A stretch of DNA of 64,000 nt from [Actinomadura] parvosata subsp. kistnae (GCF_900323885.1 NZ_OOHJ01000022.1:434001-498000), one strand, 5' to 3'; counted from the stretch's first letter, positions 8,302-18,092 are shown. A program made the numbers and translations. Notes: a model not told the origin generated them from the letters alone.

Positions 8302-8729
8302 CAGCCTCGCGCCTAACCCGGCCCCCCGCCCACGCGACGGCCGCCCCCGCACCCGGCCGCCCGGCCCGCGCACGGTGTGCGGCGCCCCACCGCCGCCTCC
8401 CCCGCCCGGCCGCCCCGGCAGGGGGCTGCGCGAGTTCCGTGTCGTCGAGCGACGTGGCGCTGATCCCTGGTGGGAGGCGATGCCGCACGGGGCGTGATCC
8501 GCTCGCGGGAGGCGATGCCGCACGGGGCCTGATCCGCTCGCGGGAGACGATGCCGCACGGGGCCTGATCCGCTCGCGGGAGACGATGCCGAGCGGGGCCT
8601 GATCCGCTCGCGGGAGGCGATGCGGCACGGGGTGGGCATCATGCGCGGGTGCCGTTCGACGGGGTGCGGGCTGGTGGAGAGCCGCGCGCCGATTGTCGGC
8701 GTGGCGCCCTGGGCGGCGGCTGGACATGG
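8302..8729. other. Intergenic region without a supported gene
   Basis: I see no gene here. The first part is featureless GC-rich sequence. The 35-bp tandem repeat at 8461-8634 and the hairpin at 8730 are listed separately. No immunity gene for the neighbouring YD-repeat protein is visible in this stretch. Confidence 0.6.
8461..8634. repeat. 35-bp tandem repeat downstream of iclR-type gene
   Basis: Five adjacent copies of a unit beginning TGATCCGCTCGCGGGAG start at 8461, 8495, 8530, 8565 and 8600 (the first is a degenerate 34-bp unit). There is no unique spacer DNA between units. Together with 7346-7508 it brackets the IclR regulator with two unrelated minisatellites of nearly equal period. 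Confidence 0.85.
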
Positions 8730-8761
8730 CGGAGCTCCCGCCCGGTCGGGCGGGAGCTCCG
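8730..8761. terminator. Strong hairpin at the 3' end of the YD-repeat gene
   Basis: A 14-bp perfect stem, CGGAGCTCCCGCCC (8730-8743) with GGGCGGGAGCTCCG (8748-8761), has a GGTC loop. It lies 13 bp beyond the stop of the large minus-strand gene and could terminate transcription from both sides. Confidence 0.7.
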
Positions 8762-8773
8762 TTACTCACCTGC

Positions 8774-11700
8774 TCAGCCCGGCGTCGCGGGCGGCCTGAG
8801 GATCTGCCAGAGCCGCCAGATGATCGTCGGGGTCTTGGAGGACGGGGTGTCCGGCGTGTACGGCTTGGAGGCCGGGCCGTGGCCGGTTCCCTGGTCGGCG
8901 ATGGTTTCGGTGTAGCTGCGGGCGTTCCTGGTGTAGGACCCGGTGGGTTGCACCCTTCCCAACTGCTCGTCGATCGAGCGTCTCTGCGCGTCGGTCAGCC
9001 CGCGTGCCTGGCTCTGCCCCGTGTTCGGCGGGGTGCGCTGGGCCTTGGGCGGCGACTGCCGTTGTGTGGCCCGGCGGCTGGTCGGCCGGACGGTGGGCCG
9101 GTGCCGGACGGTGGTCTTGGGCCGGCTGGCCCGCCTGGTGACCGCCCTGCGTGCGGCGGCCGCCCGGCGTCTGGCGGCTGCGGCCCGGCGGGCGGCCGCC
9201 GCCGCTCGCCGCTTGGCCGCCGCGGCGGCCGCCCGCTGCCTGGCCAGTGCGGCTTTCTTCCTGGCCAGCGCCGCGGCCCGCTTCTTGGCCGCTTCCGCGG
9301 CCCTCTTGCGGGCCGCTTCGGCCGCCTTCTTCCTGGCGGCTTCGGCCGCCCGGCGCCTGGCGGCTTCCAGGGCGCGCCTTCTGGCGGCCTCAGCGGCCCT
9401 GCGCCGGGCTGCGGCGAGCGCCGCCCGACGCGCCGCGGCCGCCGCGGCCCGCCTGGCCGCCGCCTGGGCCAGCTTCCTGGCGAGGGCGCGGGCCGCGATC
9501 CGCGCCGCGATGCCGACGACGATCCAGAAGAGCTGGCCGTCGGGGTCGCTCATCGTGACGGGGTTGTTGTTGGCGTAGGCGTAGGCGTTGAGCTGCTGCG
9601 GGTCGGCCTCGTCGATGATCGGGTCCACCGAGAGGAAGCGGCCGTTGGCCGGGTCGTACTCGCGGGCTCCGAGGTGGACGAGCCCGGTGGTGGCGTCCTT
9701 GGTGCCGCCGACGAACCCGCGTTGTCCGGGCCACCACGGTGGTGGCGCCCCTCGGTCCTCGCCGAAGGGGGTCTGCCTGCGGATGGCCAGGTCCCCGTTG
9801 CCGGCGTTCACCATGGCCTGTGCGGTGCCCTGGTGGTCGTTGACCATGAAGTAGACCTGGTTGTCCGGCATGCGGACCGCGATGGCCTCCCCGCCGATGG
9901 TGTAGTAGCGGGTCTGCTCGACGGTGCTCTTGGCGTAGTCGAGGCGCAGCTCCATGTCGTCGATGTAGAGGGTGGCGTCGGTGGGCGTCTTGCGGAGCAG
10001 GCGGTCGCCGTCGGCGTCGTAGACGAACGAGGTGGTCTTGCCCGCCTCGGTCACCGACTCCAGGTTGCCTTCCGCGTCCCATACCAGGGTCTGGTCGGAG
10101 GTGCCGACCTTGCGCCGGGTGGTGTTGCCGGCGGCGTCGTACTCGAACAGGTCCTGGCCGACGGTCTGCAGCGCGTGCGGCTGCTTGCCGCCCGCCGCCG
10201 GGTAGGCGAAGGTGCGGACGCTCTCGCCGGCGCTGCCGAACGCGTGCTTGGTCTCCTTCGTCCGGTTGCCGGTCACGTCGTAGGCGTAGCTGACCGCGTA
10301 CGGGGCCACGCCGCCGATCTTGCCGGACTGCGGGCTGCCGCCGGCGCAGTCGTCCGTGGCCGTCCAGGCCGAGGTCAGCCGGCGCAGGTGGTCATGGGTG
10401 AAGCACTGCGTGTCCTGATTCGCCTTGTCGGCGATCTTGGTGATGTTGCCGGCCGCGTCGTAGCTGTAGCTCAGGTCGAGGTCGCTGGCGGCGGCCCCGG
10501 CCCGGTCCAGCCGCATGCCGGTCAGCCTGCGGGTGCCCTCGTCGTGGGTGTAGGTGAGCCAGGTCTTCTTGTCGCCCTCGCCCAGCTCGTACTGGAGCGT
10601 CTCGCCCATCTTGGAGTAGCGGGCCGCGCTCACGTACGCCGACAGGCCGGTGACCTTGGTCGGCTGGCTGAGGCCGTCGTAGCTGTAGACGACCTGCTCC
10701 TCCGCCAGCCCGCCGCCGGCCGGGAAGCTGATCGACTGCACCTGGTCGTCGGCCGTGTAGCGGGTGTTGAGCTGGTACGAGCCGGCCAGCTTGCCCTCCC
10801 GCGCCGGGATGGTGATGGTCTGGCGCAGGGTGCGCTCGTCGGCGTCGATGGCGTTGATCTCGGCGGTGTACGCCTGCCCGTCGACGTACCGGATGCTGGC
10901 GTTCATGTGGCCCTTGGCCAGGGCGTCGTACTTCCATTCGGCCAGCAGCGGGCCGCTCTCCGAGCCCTCCCTGAGCTGGGTCTTGCGGCCCAGCGCGTCG
11001 TAGCCGTACCAGAGCGTGCGGCCGCGCGAGTCGGTCGTGGTGACGACCTCGTCGGCGTCGTTGTACGTCGTGGTCGTGACGCCCTTGTCCGGGTCCTCGG
11101 TCTTGATCTCGCGGCCCCGCAGGTCGTAGTGGTGCCGCCAGACGTTGCCCGCCGGGTCGGTCACCGTGGCCAGGCGGCCGGCGGCGTCGTAGGTGTACTT
11201 GGTGGACTCGTACTCGCCGGTCGGGGTGGCGCCCTTGTACTGGCGCAGCTCGATCAGCCGGTCCTGCGCGTCGCCGATGCGGGTGGTGGCGGTGCCGCCG
11301 GGCGGCGGGGTGACGTGGATGCGGTCGCCTTCCTCCTTGGCCGTCACCCGGTACTGCTCCACCCCCTTCGCCTTGAGCACTTCGGCGTTGACCTCGCCCG
11401 TGCCGTCGAACAGCGACACGACCTGGTTGGGGACGGCGGCGTCGGCCACGGCCAGCAGGTCGGTGGACGGCGTGCCGGTGGCGAAGTAGCCGGTGTTCTC
11501 CTTGTACTCCTCTCCCTGCGAGTTGTAGAAGGTGTCGGTGATCGTGCGGCCGTCGCGCAGCGCGGGGTCCTGCGTCTGGTCGTCGGTGGGCGCGGGCTCC
11601 TGCGTCTGGCGCTCGCGCATCAGGCCGTCGTACAGCTCGTGGCTGGTGACGTAGCCGCCGTCGGCGCGCAGCGTCTTCGTGGTGACGACGCTGGGGCCGT

Positions 11701-14700
11701 CGGAGCGCACGGTGTAGGAGTACTCGGTGCTGGGCGACTGTCCGGCCGCCTTGCTGCGGTCGGGCTGCCAGACCTTGATCAGGCGGCCGAGGGCGTCGTA
11801 CTCCATCTCGGTGCGGCGGTTGTTGGCGTCGATCTCGGCGACGGGCTCGCCCCACGCCGGCTCGACCTGGGTGCGCTCGACGTGGCCGAGCTGGTTCGTC
11901 TCCGTCGTCTCCCGGGCCGGGCCGCCGGTGGCCGGGCTGTAGGCGGTGACGGACTTGGTGCCGACCGGGTCGGTCTCGCTGGTCTCGCGGCCGTACACGT
12001 CGTAGGTGTGGGTGCTGCCGGTGATCGTCTGGCCGTCGGGCGAGACGAGCTCCTGAACGGTGGTGACGTCGCCCTTGGTCGGGGGCTGGCCGTTCGCCTG
12101 GCCGTCGTAGTGGATCTTCTCGTCGGAGAGCACCTCACCGGCGGCCAGCGTGGAGACCGCGGTGCCGCAGCCGGCGGCGACCTTCTGGACGCGGCTCGGG
12201 TAGTCGAGCATCCAGCTGGTGTCGTTGCGGGCGTAGGTGTAGCGGGTGCACTCGTCGTCGTCGGTGCTGGCCAGGTCGCCCTTCTCCTCGACCTGGAGGA
12301 GCAGGCCCTTGGCGTCGTACGCGCGCTCCTCGCCGGTACGCCGCCACTTGTCGCCCGGCAGCGCGGTCCGGGTGACCATGGACTTCTCCTGCACCACGTA
12401 CGCGGCCTTGGTGACGCCGCCCTGCGTGGACTCGGCCGTCTTGACCGACCAGGGCTGCTGCGCGGTCGCGGTCAGCAGGGCGCCGCCGTCGCCGTCGTAC
12501 AGGACCTCTTCGCGCTCGAAGCCGGCGAGCTGGTCGAGGTCGTCGAGCTTGACGCCCTCGGTGTCCTCGACCTGCGCGGTCCGCTTGGTGCCGTCGGCGA
12601 GCTTGTCGCCGTGCATGCCGCGGAAGTAGCGGAACTCGGTCAGCGTGCGCTTGCCGTCCTGGCCGTCGCCCTGCCGGACGCGGACCCGGCCGTAGCCACG
12701 GTAGTCGGCCCACGTGCGGTGCTCGGGCTTGACCAGGATGTTGTCGGCGTAGTGCCAGCCGGCGCCGTCCAGGTACTCGTAGTCGGTGACCACGTTCGGG
12801 GCGCCGCCGACCCGGTCCACCTCCATGGTCTGGGTGACCAGGTACTTGTGGAACCAGTCGGTGACCTCGGCCTCGTTCGGCGGGGCCCAGCGCTGCGGGA
12901 AGCACCGCCGGGTGTTCTTGTCCGCCGCGGGCACGTCGCCCGGCTTGCAGTCGGCCGGCGAGTAGTTGATCCGCAGCTCGCCGCCGGACTCGTTGTTGAT
13001 CGCCTGCACCCGCCACTTGACCAGCGGGGCGCGGCCCTCGTCGGTGTCCACCCGGTTGGGCAGCTGCACGCCGGTGAACTTCACCGGAGGCAGCGTGATC
13101 GTGCCGCCCACGTGGCCGGTCTGCTGGATGGAGGCCAGCCACAGCGCCGGGCTCATGCCGTCACCCGAGGCGGGGAACTGGTGCGCCAGCGCCCACGAGT
13201 CCACCGTGTAGTACTGGCCCGACGCGTTGAGCACCTGCGTGGTGACCTTGGTGAGCCGCTTGCGGGTGAAGAACGTGGGCGCCAGCCGGTCGGTGCACTT
13301 CACGCCGGAGTCGCAGATCTGGTCGAACGGGACGTCCGGCCAGTTGCTCGCGGTCTCCTTCTTCAGCTCAGCGGGCGCGCAGGTGATCGTGCCGCTGGGC
13401 AGGCAGCGCTCGGCCACCTCGAAGTTCACCCGCGCCGCCGGGCTCTTGGTGAACAGCTCGCTCTTCAGGTAGCCGTAGTCGATGCGGGTCAGGTAGGCAC
13501 CGCGCACGTACGGGGTGCCCAGCTCCGGCTTCATGTTGCGGCCGTAGTAGTTGCCCTCCTGGGCGTACCAGTACGTGGTGGCGTTGCCGTGCGTGTCCAC
13601 CTCGTAGTCGAGGTTCCAGCGGTACGCCTGCTGGCACCACGCGTTGGCCGGGGTGCTGTTGTAGCAGGGCTCGCCGCTGTTGTTGCCGAACACCGGCACC
13701 GTCTGCGTCGACTTCGTCTCGGCCTTGCCGCTCACCCAGCCGGGCAGCCGGTTCAGGCCGAAGGTGTACTGCGTGCCGTCAGCGGTGGTGACCCGCCAGT
13801 ACTCGCCGTTGTTGTCCCCGTTCGTGGCGCCGGTCAGCGCCTCGATCCTGGTGCCGTCGTCCCGCTTGGGCCGCCACTGCTTCGTGGTGGCGTCCTTGAC
13901 CAGCTCGACCGACGAGTCGCCCAGGGACATGGTGGCGTTGTCCTGGTCCCAGCACAGGTCGCCGGTCTTCTTGCCGTCGATCATGCAGGACTTGTAGCGG
14001 CGCTCGATGTAGCCGCCCGGGTTCAGCTCGAAGCCCTCACCGGCCCACGACGCCTGGTTGTTCGTGGACGCGGTGCGGCCGTCCACGCTCTGCGAGGAGT
14101 AGCCCAGCGACAGGCTCGGCTCCTCGCCGCCCAGCGACGGGGGCGTCCGCAGGTCGTAGCTCCAGGTGAAGTCGCCCGACTGGGTGCCGACGCTCCAGTC
14201 CGACGACGCCGACAGGGAGGTGGCCGAGTGGTCGCCCGACGGGCCGGACGCGGCGGCGGTCAGCGCGTACAGGCCGCCCGTCTCGACCTCGGCGGTCACC
14301 GTGCCGCTCTTGGCGTCGTTGTCGCTCTTGACCGGCTGCGGCGCCGCGCAGCCGGCCGCGCCGGTCAGCGCGCACTCCTCCAGCTTCACCAGCCGCAGCC
14401 GGGAGCCGTAGTCGCCGCCGTAGGCGTAGCGGAAACCGGAGTAGTCCACCTGCACGCGCGTCTTGACCGGCTTGGCCGCCGCGCTCGCCGCCACGCCCTG
14501 CCCCGGCGACACCCGCATCGCCAGGCCGAGCAGGTCGGTGTCGAGCAGCTCCACGCTGACCGGGGCCGCCTGCGCGGCCTGCGCCGCCTTGGCCGTCGCC
14601 GGCGCCAGCTTCACCGGGAAGCCGGCCGCCAGGGTCGAGACGGAGCTGCCGCCCAGCTCCGCCTTCTGCGGCTTCGGCCACTTCACGGCCGGCGCCGCCT

Positions 14701-15010
14701 TCCACGCCTGCTGCGCGACCGGGTCCGGCAGCGGCGGCTTGACGGGCACCTTCCCGCCCGTCACCGGCGCTTCCTTCTGTACGTGCGGCGCCGCGCGCGG
14801 TGCGGCGGAGGCCGGCATGGCGTACACCATGTCCACCATCAGGACGACCGCCAGCAGGGGCGCCAGCCGGCGCGGCCAGCGCGACTCCGGCTTGGCCTCC
14901 TGCGTCGCGAAACGGTTCCACGACTGGTCGGGGCCGTCGGGCTCTTGGGGGGTTCGTTGCAACCTGCTCCATCGGGATTCGGGCAGGTCTAACTCATCCG
15001 GCAGATCCAT
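8774..15010 (-). CDS. Giant secreted RHS/YD-repeat protein with Arg/Ala-rich C-terminal tail
   Basis: This 2078-residue protein begins with a long charged N-region and a hydrophobic segment (about residues 47-70, RRLAPLLAVVLMVDMVYAM), giving an atypically long signal peptide or membrane anchor. An SpvB-like/beta-propeller region follows, then many YD repeats (for example YDALGRLIKVWQPD, YDAAGRLATVTDPAGN). The RHS-associated core ends with GREYDPANGRFLSVDP and NPVTMSDPDGQ near residue 1826, the usual end of the RHS cage. Everything after that is variable in this family and normally encodes a toxin. Here the tail is about 150 residues of Ala/Arg/Lys repeats (AARRRAAEAARKKAAEAA style, nt about 9060-9520) followed by about 90 polar residues ending in SSKTPTIIWRLW, with no toxin motif that I know. 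Start ATG has CTGGAGAAG upstream. A divergent very long plus-strand frame over this gene is only a codon-bias shadow. Confidence 0.9.
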   Translation of the reverse strand: MDLPDELDLPESRWSRLQRTPQEPDGPDQSWNRFATQEAKPESRWPRRLAPLLAVVLMVDMVYAMPASAAPRAAPHVQKEAPVTGGKVPVKPPLPDPVAQQAWKAAPAVKWPKPQKAELGGSSVSTLAAGFPVKLAPATAKAAQAAQAAPVSVELLDTDLLGLAMRVSPGQGVAASAAAKPVKTRVQVDYSGFRYAYGGDYGSRLRLVKLEECALTGAAGCAAPQPVKSDNDAKSGTVTAEVETGGLYALTAAASGPSGDHSATSLSASSDWSVGTQSGDFTWSYDLRTPPSLGGEEPSLSLGYSSQSVDGRTASTNNQASWAGEGFELNPGGYIERRYKSCMIDGKKTGDLCWDQDNATMSLGDSSVELVKDATTKQWRPKRDDGTRIEALTGATNGDNNGEYWRVTTADGTQYTFGLNRLPGWVSGKAETKSTQTVPVFGNNSGEPCYNSTPANAWCQQAYRWNLDYEVDTHGNATTYWYAQEGNYYGRNMKPELGTPYVRGAYLTRIDYGYLKSELFTKSPAARVNFEVAERCLPSGTITCAPAELKKETASNWPDVPFDQICDSGVKCTDRLAPTFFTRKRLTKVTTQVLNASGQYYTVDSWALAHQFPASGDGMSPALWLASIQQTGHVGGTITLPPVKFTGVQLPNRVDTDEGRAPLVKWRVQAINNESGGELRINYSPADCKPGDVPAADKNTRRCFPQRWAPPNEAEVTDWFHKYLVTQTMEVDRVGGAPNVVTDYEYLDGAGWHYADNILVKPEHRTWADYRGYGRVRVRQGDGQDGKRTLTEFRYFRGMHGDKLADGTKRTAQVEDTEGVKLDDLDQLAGFEREEVLYDGDGGALLTATAQQPWSVKTAESTQGGVTKAAYVVQEKSMVTRTALPGDKWRRTGEERAYDAKGLLLQVEEKGDLASTDDDECTRYTYARNDTSWMLDYPSRVQKVAAGCGTAVSTLAAGEVLSDEKIHYDGQANGQPPTKGDVTTVQELVSPDGQTITGSTHTYDVYGRETSETDPVGTKSVTAYSPATGGPARETTETNQLGHVERTQVEPAWGEPVAEIDANNRRTEMEYDALGRLIKVWQPDRSKAAGQSPSTEYSYTVRSDGPSVVTTKTLRADGGYVTSHELYDGLMRERQTQEPAPTDDQTQDPALRDGRTITDTFYNSQGEEYKENTGYFATGTPSTDLLAVADAAVPNQVVSLFDGTGEVNAEVLKAKGVEQYRVTAKEEGDRIHVTPPPGGTATTRIGDAQDRLIELRQYKGATPTGEYESTKYTYDAAGRLATVTDPAGNVWRHHYDLRGREIKTEDPDKGVTTTTYNDADEVVTTTDSRGRTLWYGYDALGRKTQLREGSESGPLLAEWKYDALAKGHMNASIRYVDGQAYTAEINAIDADERTLRQTITIPAREGKLAGSYQLNTRYTADDQVQSISFPAGGGLAEEQVVYSYDGLSQPTKVTGLSAYVSAARYSKMGETLQYELGEGDKKTWLTYTHDEGTRRLTGMRLDRAGAAASDLDLSYSYDAAGNITKIADKANQDTQCFTHDHLRRLTSAWTATDDCAGGSPQSGKIGGVAPYAVSYAYDVTGNRTKETKHAFGSAGESVRTFAYPAAGGKQPHALQTVGQDLFEYDAAGNTTRRKVGTSDQTLVWDAEGNLESVTEAGKTTSFVYDADGDRLLRKTPTDATLYIDDMELRLDYAKSTVEQTRYYTIGGEAIAVRMPDNQVYFMVNDHQGTAQAMVNAGNGDLAIRRQTPFGEDRGAPPPWWPGQRGFVGGTKDATTGLVHLGAREYDPANGRFLSVDPIIDEADPQQLNAYAYANNNPVTMSDPDGQLFWIVVGIAARIAARALARKLAQAAARRAAAAAARRAALAAARRRAAEAARRRALEAARRRAAEAARKKAAEAARKRAAEAAKKRAAALARKKAALARQRAAAAAAKRRAAAAARRAAAARRRAAAARRAVTRRASRPKTTVRHRPTVRPTSRRATQRQSPPKAQRTPPNTGQSQARGLTDAQRRSIDEQLGRVQPTGSYTRNARSYTETIADQGTGHGPASKPYTPDTPSSKTPTIIWRLWQILRPPATPG

Positions 15011-15316
15011 GAGGCTTCTCCAGAGGATTGCGGGGTGGCCGGGCCGAGCGGAGGTGCGGTGCTCAGCGGGCCAGATGAGGCGCGAAGACCTGGTGGGGCC
15101 TCGCTGCTGGAAGCGACGATGTCGGCGGTGAGGCGGGCACCCGGGTATGTCCGCGGTCTTCGATGATGATCGAATCGTCGCCTTCGGTCCGCCGTTGGTC
15201 CAGACTTTTGCGCCTTCTGCTCAATATTCTTCAGCCGCGTGGAGGTCTCTGAAGGTTTCCGCCGATGCTCGGGTTCGTGGTCAGGCCGTCGCCGGGTGGG
15301 CGCCGGTCGCTCGGCG
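15011..15316. other. Upstream region of the YD-repeat gene, no gene seen
   Basis: This 306-bp gap separates the YD-repeat gene from the AraC-type gene, both on the minus strand. It contains an unusually AT-rich stretch near 15205-15235 (including CTCAATATTCTTCAG) that could hold the promoter of the giant gene. No coding frame is convincing. Confidence 0.5.
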
Positions 15317-16282
15317 TCAGGTCGTCGCCTGGGCGCGGGCCTCGCTCGGCGTCAGGCCGTACCTGGCGCGGAAGAGGCGGGCGAAGTGGGCCTGGCTGGA
15401 GAAGCCCCACCGGTGCGCGACGTCGGCGATCGTGCTCTCCCGCGCGCCCGCGCCGGTCAGCTCCCGATGGGCGCCGGCCAGGCGGCGCTCCATGATGTGC
15501 CGGGCCGGGGTCGTGCCGGTGGACTCGAAGATGCGCGCCAGGTGCCGTACCGAGATGCCCATGACCCCGGCCACCTGGGCGGCGCCGAGGCAGGGGTCGT
15601 GCAGGTGCCGGTCGATGTAGTCCTCGGCCACGATGAGCTGCGAGCGGTAGGTGTCGGGGCCCGGCCGCCCGCCCGTTCGCTCCTCGGCGAGCTGGCGCAG
15701 CAGGTCGAGCACCGCCCGCTCGGCGTCGGCCGGCTCGTGGCCGCCGCGCAGCGCGGCCAGCCCGCCGAGCAGCGAGCCCAGCGCGGCGACGAGCGCGCCC
15801 TCCCGCGCCGTGCCGCGGCCGAACAGCATCGGCCCGGGCAGCCCGCCGCCCGCGCACACCCGCGCGAACGACTCGCGCGGCACGTCCACCAGGATCTGCC
15901 GCATGGAGGAGGAGAACCCGAACAGGTACGGCCGCCGCGTGTTGTAGACGACCAGCTCGCCCGCCGTGGCCGCCAGGCAGCCGTTCTCGTGCAGGAACAC
16001 CGCCTCGCCCTTGAGCAGCAGCGTCGCGAACACCGAGTCCTTCGGCGCCGACCTGACCGTCTGCGGGCTGCGCTCGATGGCGTGCGCGTTGCCGGCGATC
16101 TCGGCCAGACGCAGCCCGCCCAGCTCGATGTTGGTCTGCCTGGCCAGCAGCCCCTGCTCGGAGTAGGAGGTGCAGGACAGGCCCACGAGCGCCTTGCGGT
16201 TGTAGTCCTCCCAGTAGTCGATGCGCTCGGCGGGTGCGACGTGCTCGGTGGTGGCCTGGGAGATCACGGTGAGGGCGGACAT
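15317..16282 (-). CDS. AraC-family transcriptional regulator
   Basis: This 321-residue regulator has an AraC-binding-like N-terminal domain (about residues 15-190) and a C-terminal pair of helix-turn-helix motifs (about 215-318; ending HFARLFRARYGLTPSEARAQ). ATG is preceded by CAGGAGGTCG. It lies 70 bp downstream of the catabolic operon at 16352-19900 on the same strand and is the natural candidate for its activator. The ligand is unknown. Confidence 0.85.
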   Translation of the reverse strand: MSALTVISQATTEHVAPAERIDYWEDYNRKALVGLSCTSYSEQGLLARQTNIELGGLRLAEIAGNAHAIERSPQTVRSAPKDSVFATLLLKGEAVFLHENGCLAATAGELVVYNTRRPYLFGFSSSMRQILVDVPRESFARVCAGGGLPGPMLFGRGTAREGALVAALGSLLGGLAALRGGHEPADAERAVLDLLRQLAEERTGGRPGPDTYRSQLIVAEDYIDRHLHDPCLGAAQVAGVMGISVRHLARIFESTGTTPARHIMERRLAGAHRELTGAGARESTIADVAHRWGFSSQAHFARLFRARYGLTPSEARAQATT

Positions 16283-16351
16283 GCGACCTCCTGATGTTCG
16301 TGCGTGTCAGGGGTGACTCAGCTTAGGTGACGGGTCACACGGGGCACAGGG

Positions 16352-17058
16352 TCACACGGCCAGGTGGCCTCCGTCGACGGGGATGACGGCGCCGGTGACG
16401 TACGAGGCCGCCGCCGAGCACAGGAAGGCCACCACCGAGGCGACCTCGCCCGGCCGCCCGAGCCGCCCCGCCGGGATGCGGGCCAGCACCGCCGCCCTGG
16501 CCTCGGGTCGTCGAGCACGCCCCGGGCCAGCGGGGTGAGCACGAAGCCGGGCGCGACGGCGTTGACCCTGATGCCGTCGGCGGCGTACTCGGCGGCCAGC
16601 GACTTGGTGAGCTGGGAGACGCCGCCCTTGCTGGCGCTGTAGGCGGGGCGGTCCCTGCTGCCGGAGAAGGCGAACATGGACGACACGTTGACGATGGCGC
16701 CGCCGTGCTCGGCCAGGGCGGGGCGGGCGGCCTGGCAGGCGACCATGGTGGCGGTGAGGTTGACCTCGATGACGCGCTGCCAGCGGGCGAGGTCGTACTC
16801 CTCGCGGTCGTGGCTGACGCCCGCGCAGTTCACCAGGACGTCCAGGGGCTCGCCCGCCGACAGCAGGCCGGCCAGCCCGGCGCGGTCGAGCACGTCGTGC
16901 TCCACGACGCGGACGCGGGGGTGGTGCGGCAGGTCGGCGGGGTCGGCGGGCGGCAGGCCGAGCGCGGTGACGCGGGCGCCCTGCTCGGCGAGGAGCACGG
17001 CCGTGGCGGCGCCGATGCCCGACGTGCCGCCGGTGACGAACGCGCGCCGGCCGCTCAC
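16352..17058 (-). pseudogene. Short-chain dehydrogenase/reductase, frame broken once near 16508
   Basis: The protein reads as a classical SDR: TGGTSGIG cofactor loop (residues 9-16), NCAGVS, catalytic S-Y-K in NVSS and YSASK, up to VLDDP near residue 183. There the frame shifts. The continuation EARAAVLARIPAGRLGRPGE ending VTGAVIPVDGG lies in the neighbouring frame and stops at 16352. Adding one base in the CCCGAGG stretch restores a 235-residue enzyme of normal length. As printed, the frame would instead run to 16318 with a nonsense tail. The GTG start overlaps the dehydrogenase stop by GTGA. It is probably an alcohol/ketone oxidoreductase of the same catabolic operon. A sequence error is at least as likely as a true pseudogene. 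Confidence 0.75.
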
Positions 17059-18092
17059 GGCCGCCGCCCCGTCGGTCGTACCAGCACTTTGACCTGCTCC
17101 TCTCCGCGCAGCAGCGCGTCGAACCCGTCACGTACGACGTGGTCGAGGGGGATGGTGGAGGTGACGATGCCGGCCAGGTCCACGCCCTCCTCGGCCACCA
17201 TGCGCGTCAGCTCGGGGTAGGCGTCGCGGTACCCGACGCTGGTCATGATCGTCTGCTCGTTGTTCACCAGGGCGAACGCGTCCAGCGTGATCGTGCCGGT
17301 CAGGCCGAGGAGCATCACGCGGCCGCCGCGCCGGGTCGCGGCCAGGCAGGCCCGCAGCGTGTCCGGCGAGCCGGCCGCCTCGAACGCGACATCCACCCCC
17401 TCGCCCTCCGTCACCTCGGCGAGGTCCGCGCCGGTCGCGGCGGCGCCCATCCGCAGGGCCAGCTCGCGGCGGGCCGGTGACCGGTCGGCGGCCACGATCC
17501 GCCCGGCGCCGCACCGGGCCGCGAGCCGGGTCACGAGCAGCCCGATCGGGCCCAGGCCGAGGACGGCGACGCTCTCGCCGGGCCGGATCCCGGCCCGGCG
17601 CACCGCGTGCAGCGCCACGGCGGCCGGCTCGAACACCGCCGCCTGCTCCAGGGAGACCGCGTCCGGCAACCGGTGCAGCATGTACGCGGGCACCGTGGCG
17701 CGCTCGGCCAGCCCGCCGTGCCCCATGAGCCCGGCGAACCCGAAGTGCCGGCAGATGTTGTACTCCCCCGCCCGGCAGCGCGGGCAGCTCCCGCACCGGT
17801 AGTGCGGCTCCACCGCCACCCGGTCGCCGGGGGCCAGCCCGGTGACGCCGGCGCCGGCCGCGCGCACGGTGCCGCAGAACTCGTGCCCCAGGACGAGCGG
17901 TGCGGCCACGCCCGACTCGGGGTGCGGCTCGCCGACGGGGATCGCGTGCGGGCCGTCGGCGTACTCGTGCAGGTCGCTGCCGCAGATCCCGCAGTACGCC
18001 ACGTCGATCGTGACCTCGCCGGGCCCGGGCGGCGCCTCCGGCACGTCCTCGACCCGGACGTCCCCCGCCCCGTACCAGACCGCCGCCCTCAT
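17055..18092 (-). CDS. Zinc-dependent medium-chain alcohol dehydrogenase (butanediol dehydrogenase-like)
   Basis: This 345-residue MDR-family dehydrogenase has catalytic zinc ligands C37, H70 and E71 (CGICGSD and GHE) and structural zinc cysteines C100, C103, C106 and C114. The NAD(H) Rossmann loop is VLGLGPIG near residue 175. The LHEYADGPHAIP region is typical of 2,3-butanediol/sorbitol-type dehydrogenases. The start overlaps the transporter stop by ATGA, and its own stop overlaps the SDR start by GTGA, so all are tightly coupled. It probably oxidises a secondary alcohol imported by the adjacent transporter; the exact substrate is not readable. Confidence 0.88.
   Translation of the reverse strand: MRAAVWYGAGDVRVEDVPEAPPGPGEVTIDVAYCGICGSDLHEYADGPHAIPVGEPHPESGVAAPLVLGHEFCGTVRAAGAGVTGLAPGDRVAVEPHYRCGSCPRCRAGEYNICRHFGFAGLMGHGGLAERATVPAYMLHRLPDAVSLEQAAVFEPAAVALHAVRRAGIRPGESVAVLGLGPIGLLVTRLAARCGAGRIVAADRSPARRELALRMGAAATGADLAEVTEGEGVDVAFEAAGSPDTLRACLAATRRGGRVMLLGLTGTITLDAFALVNNEQTIMTSVGYRDAYPELTRMVAEEGVDLAGIVTSTIPLDHVVRDGFDALLRGEEQVKVLVRPTGRRP

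Noticed and set aside
7346-8634. CRISPR-like 35-36 bp repeats
   Set aside because: The units are contiguous with no unique spacers and there are no cas genes, so they are minisatellites.
8302-8773. Possible immunity gene after the RHS protein
   Set aside because: No minus-strand frame here looks like a real protein; the frames are repeat-derived.
8693-14992. 2099-codon open frame on the plus strand
   Set aside because: It is antisense to the YD-repeat gene and contains low-complexity Val/Gly/Arg/Leu sequence typical of a GC-rich codon shadow; no domain or ribosome site.
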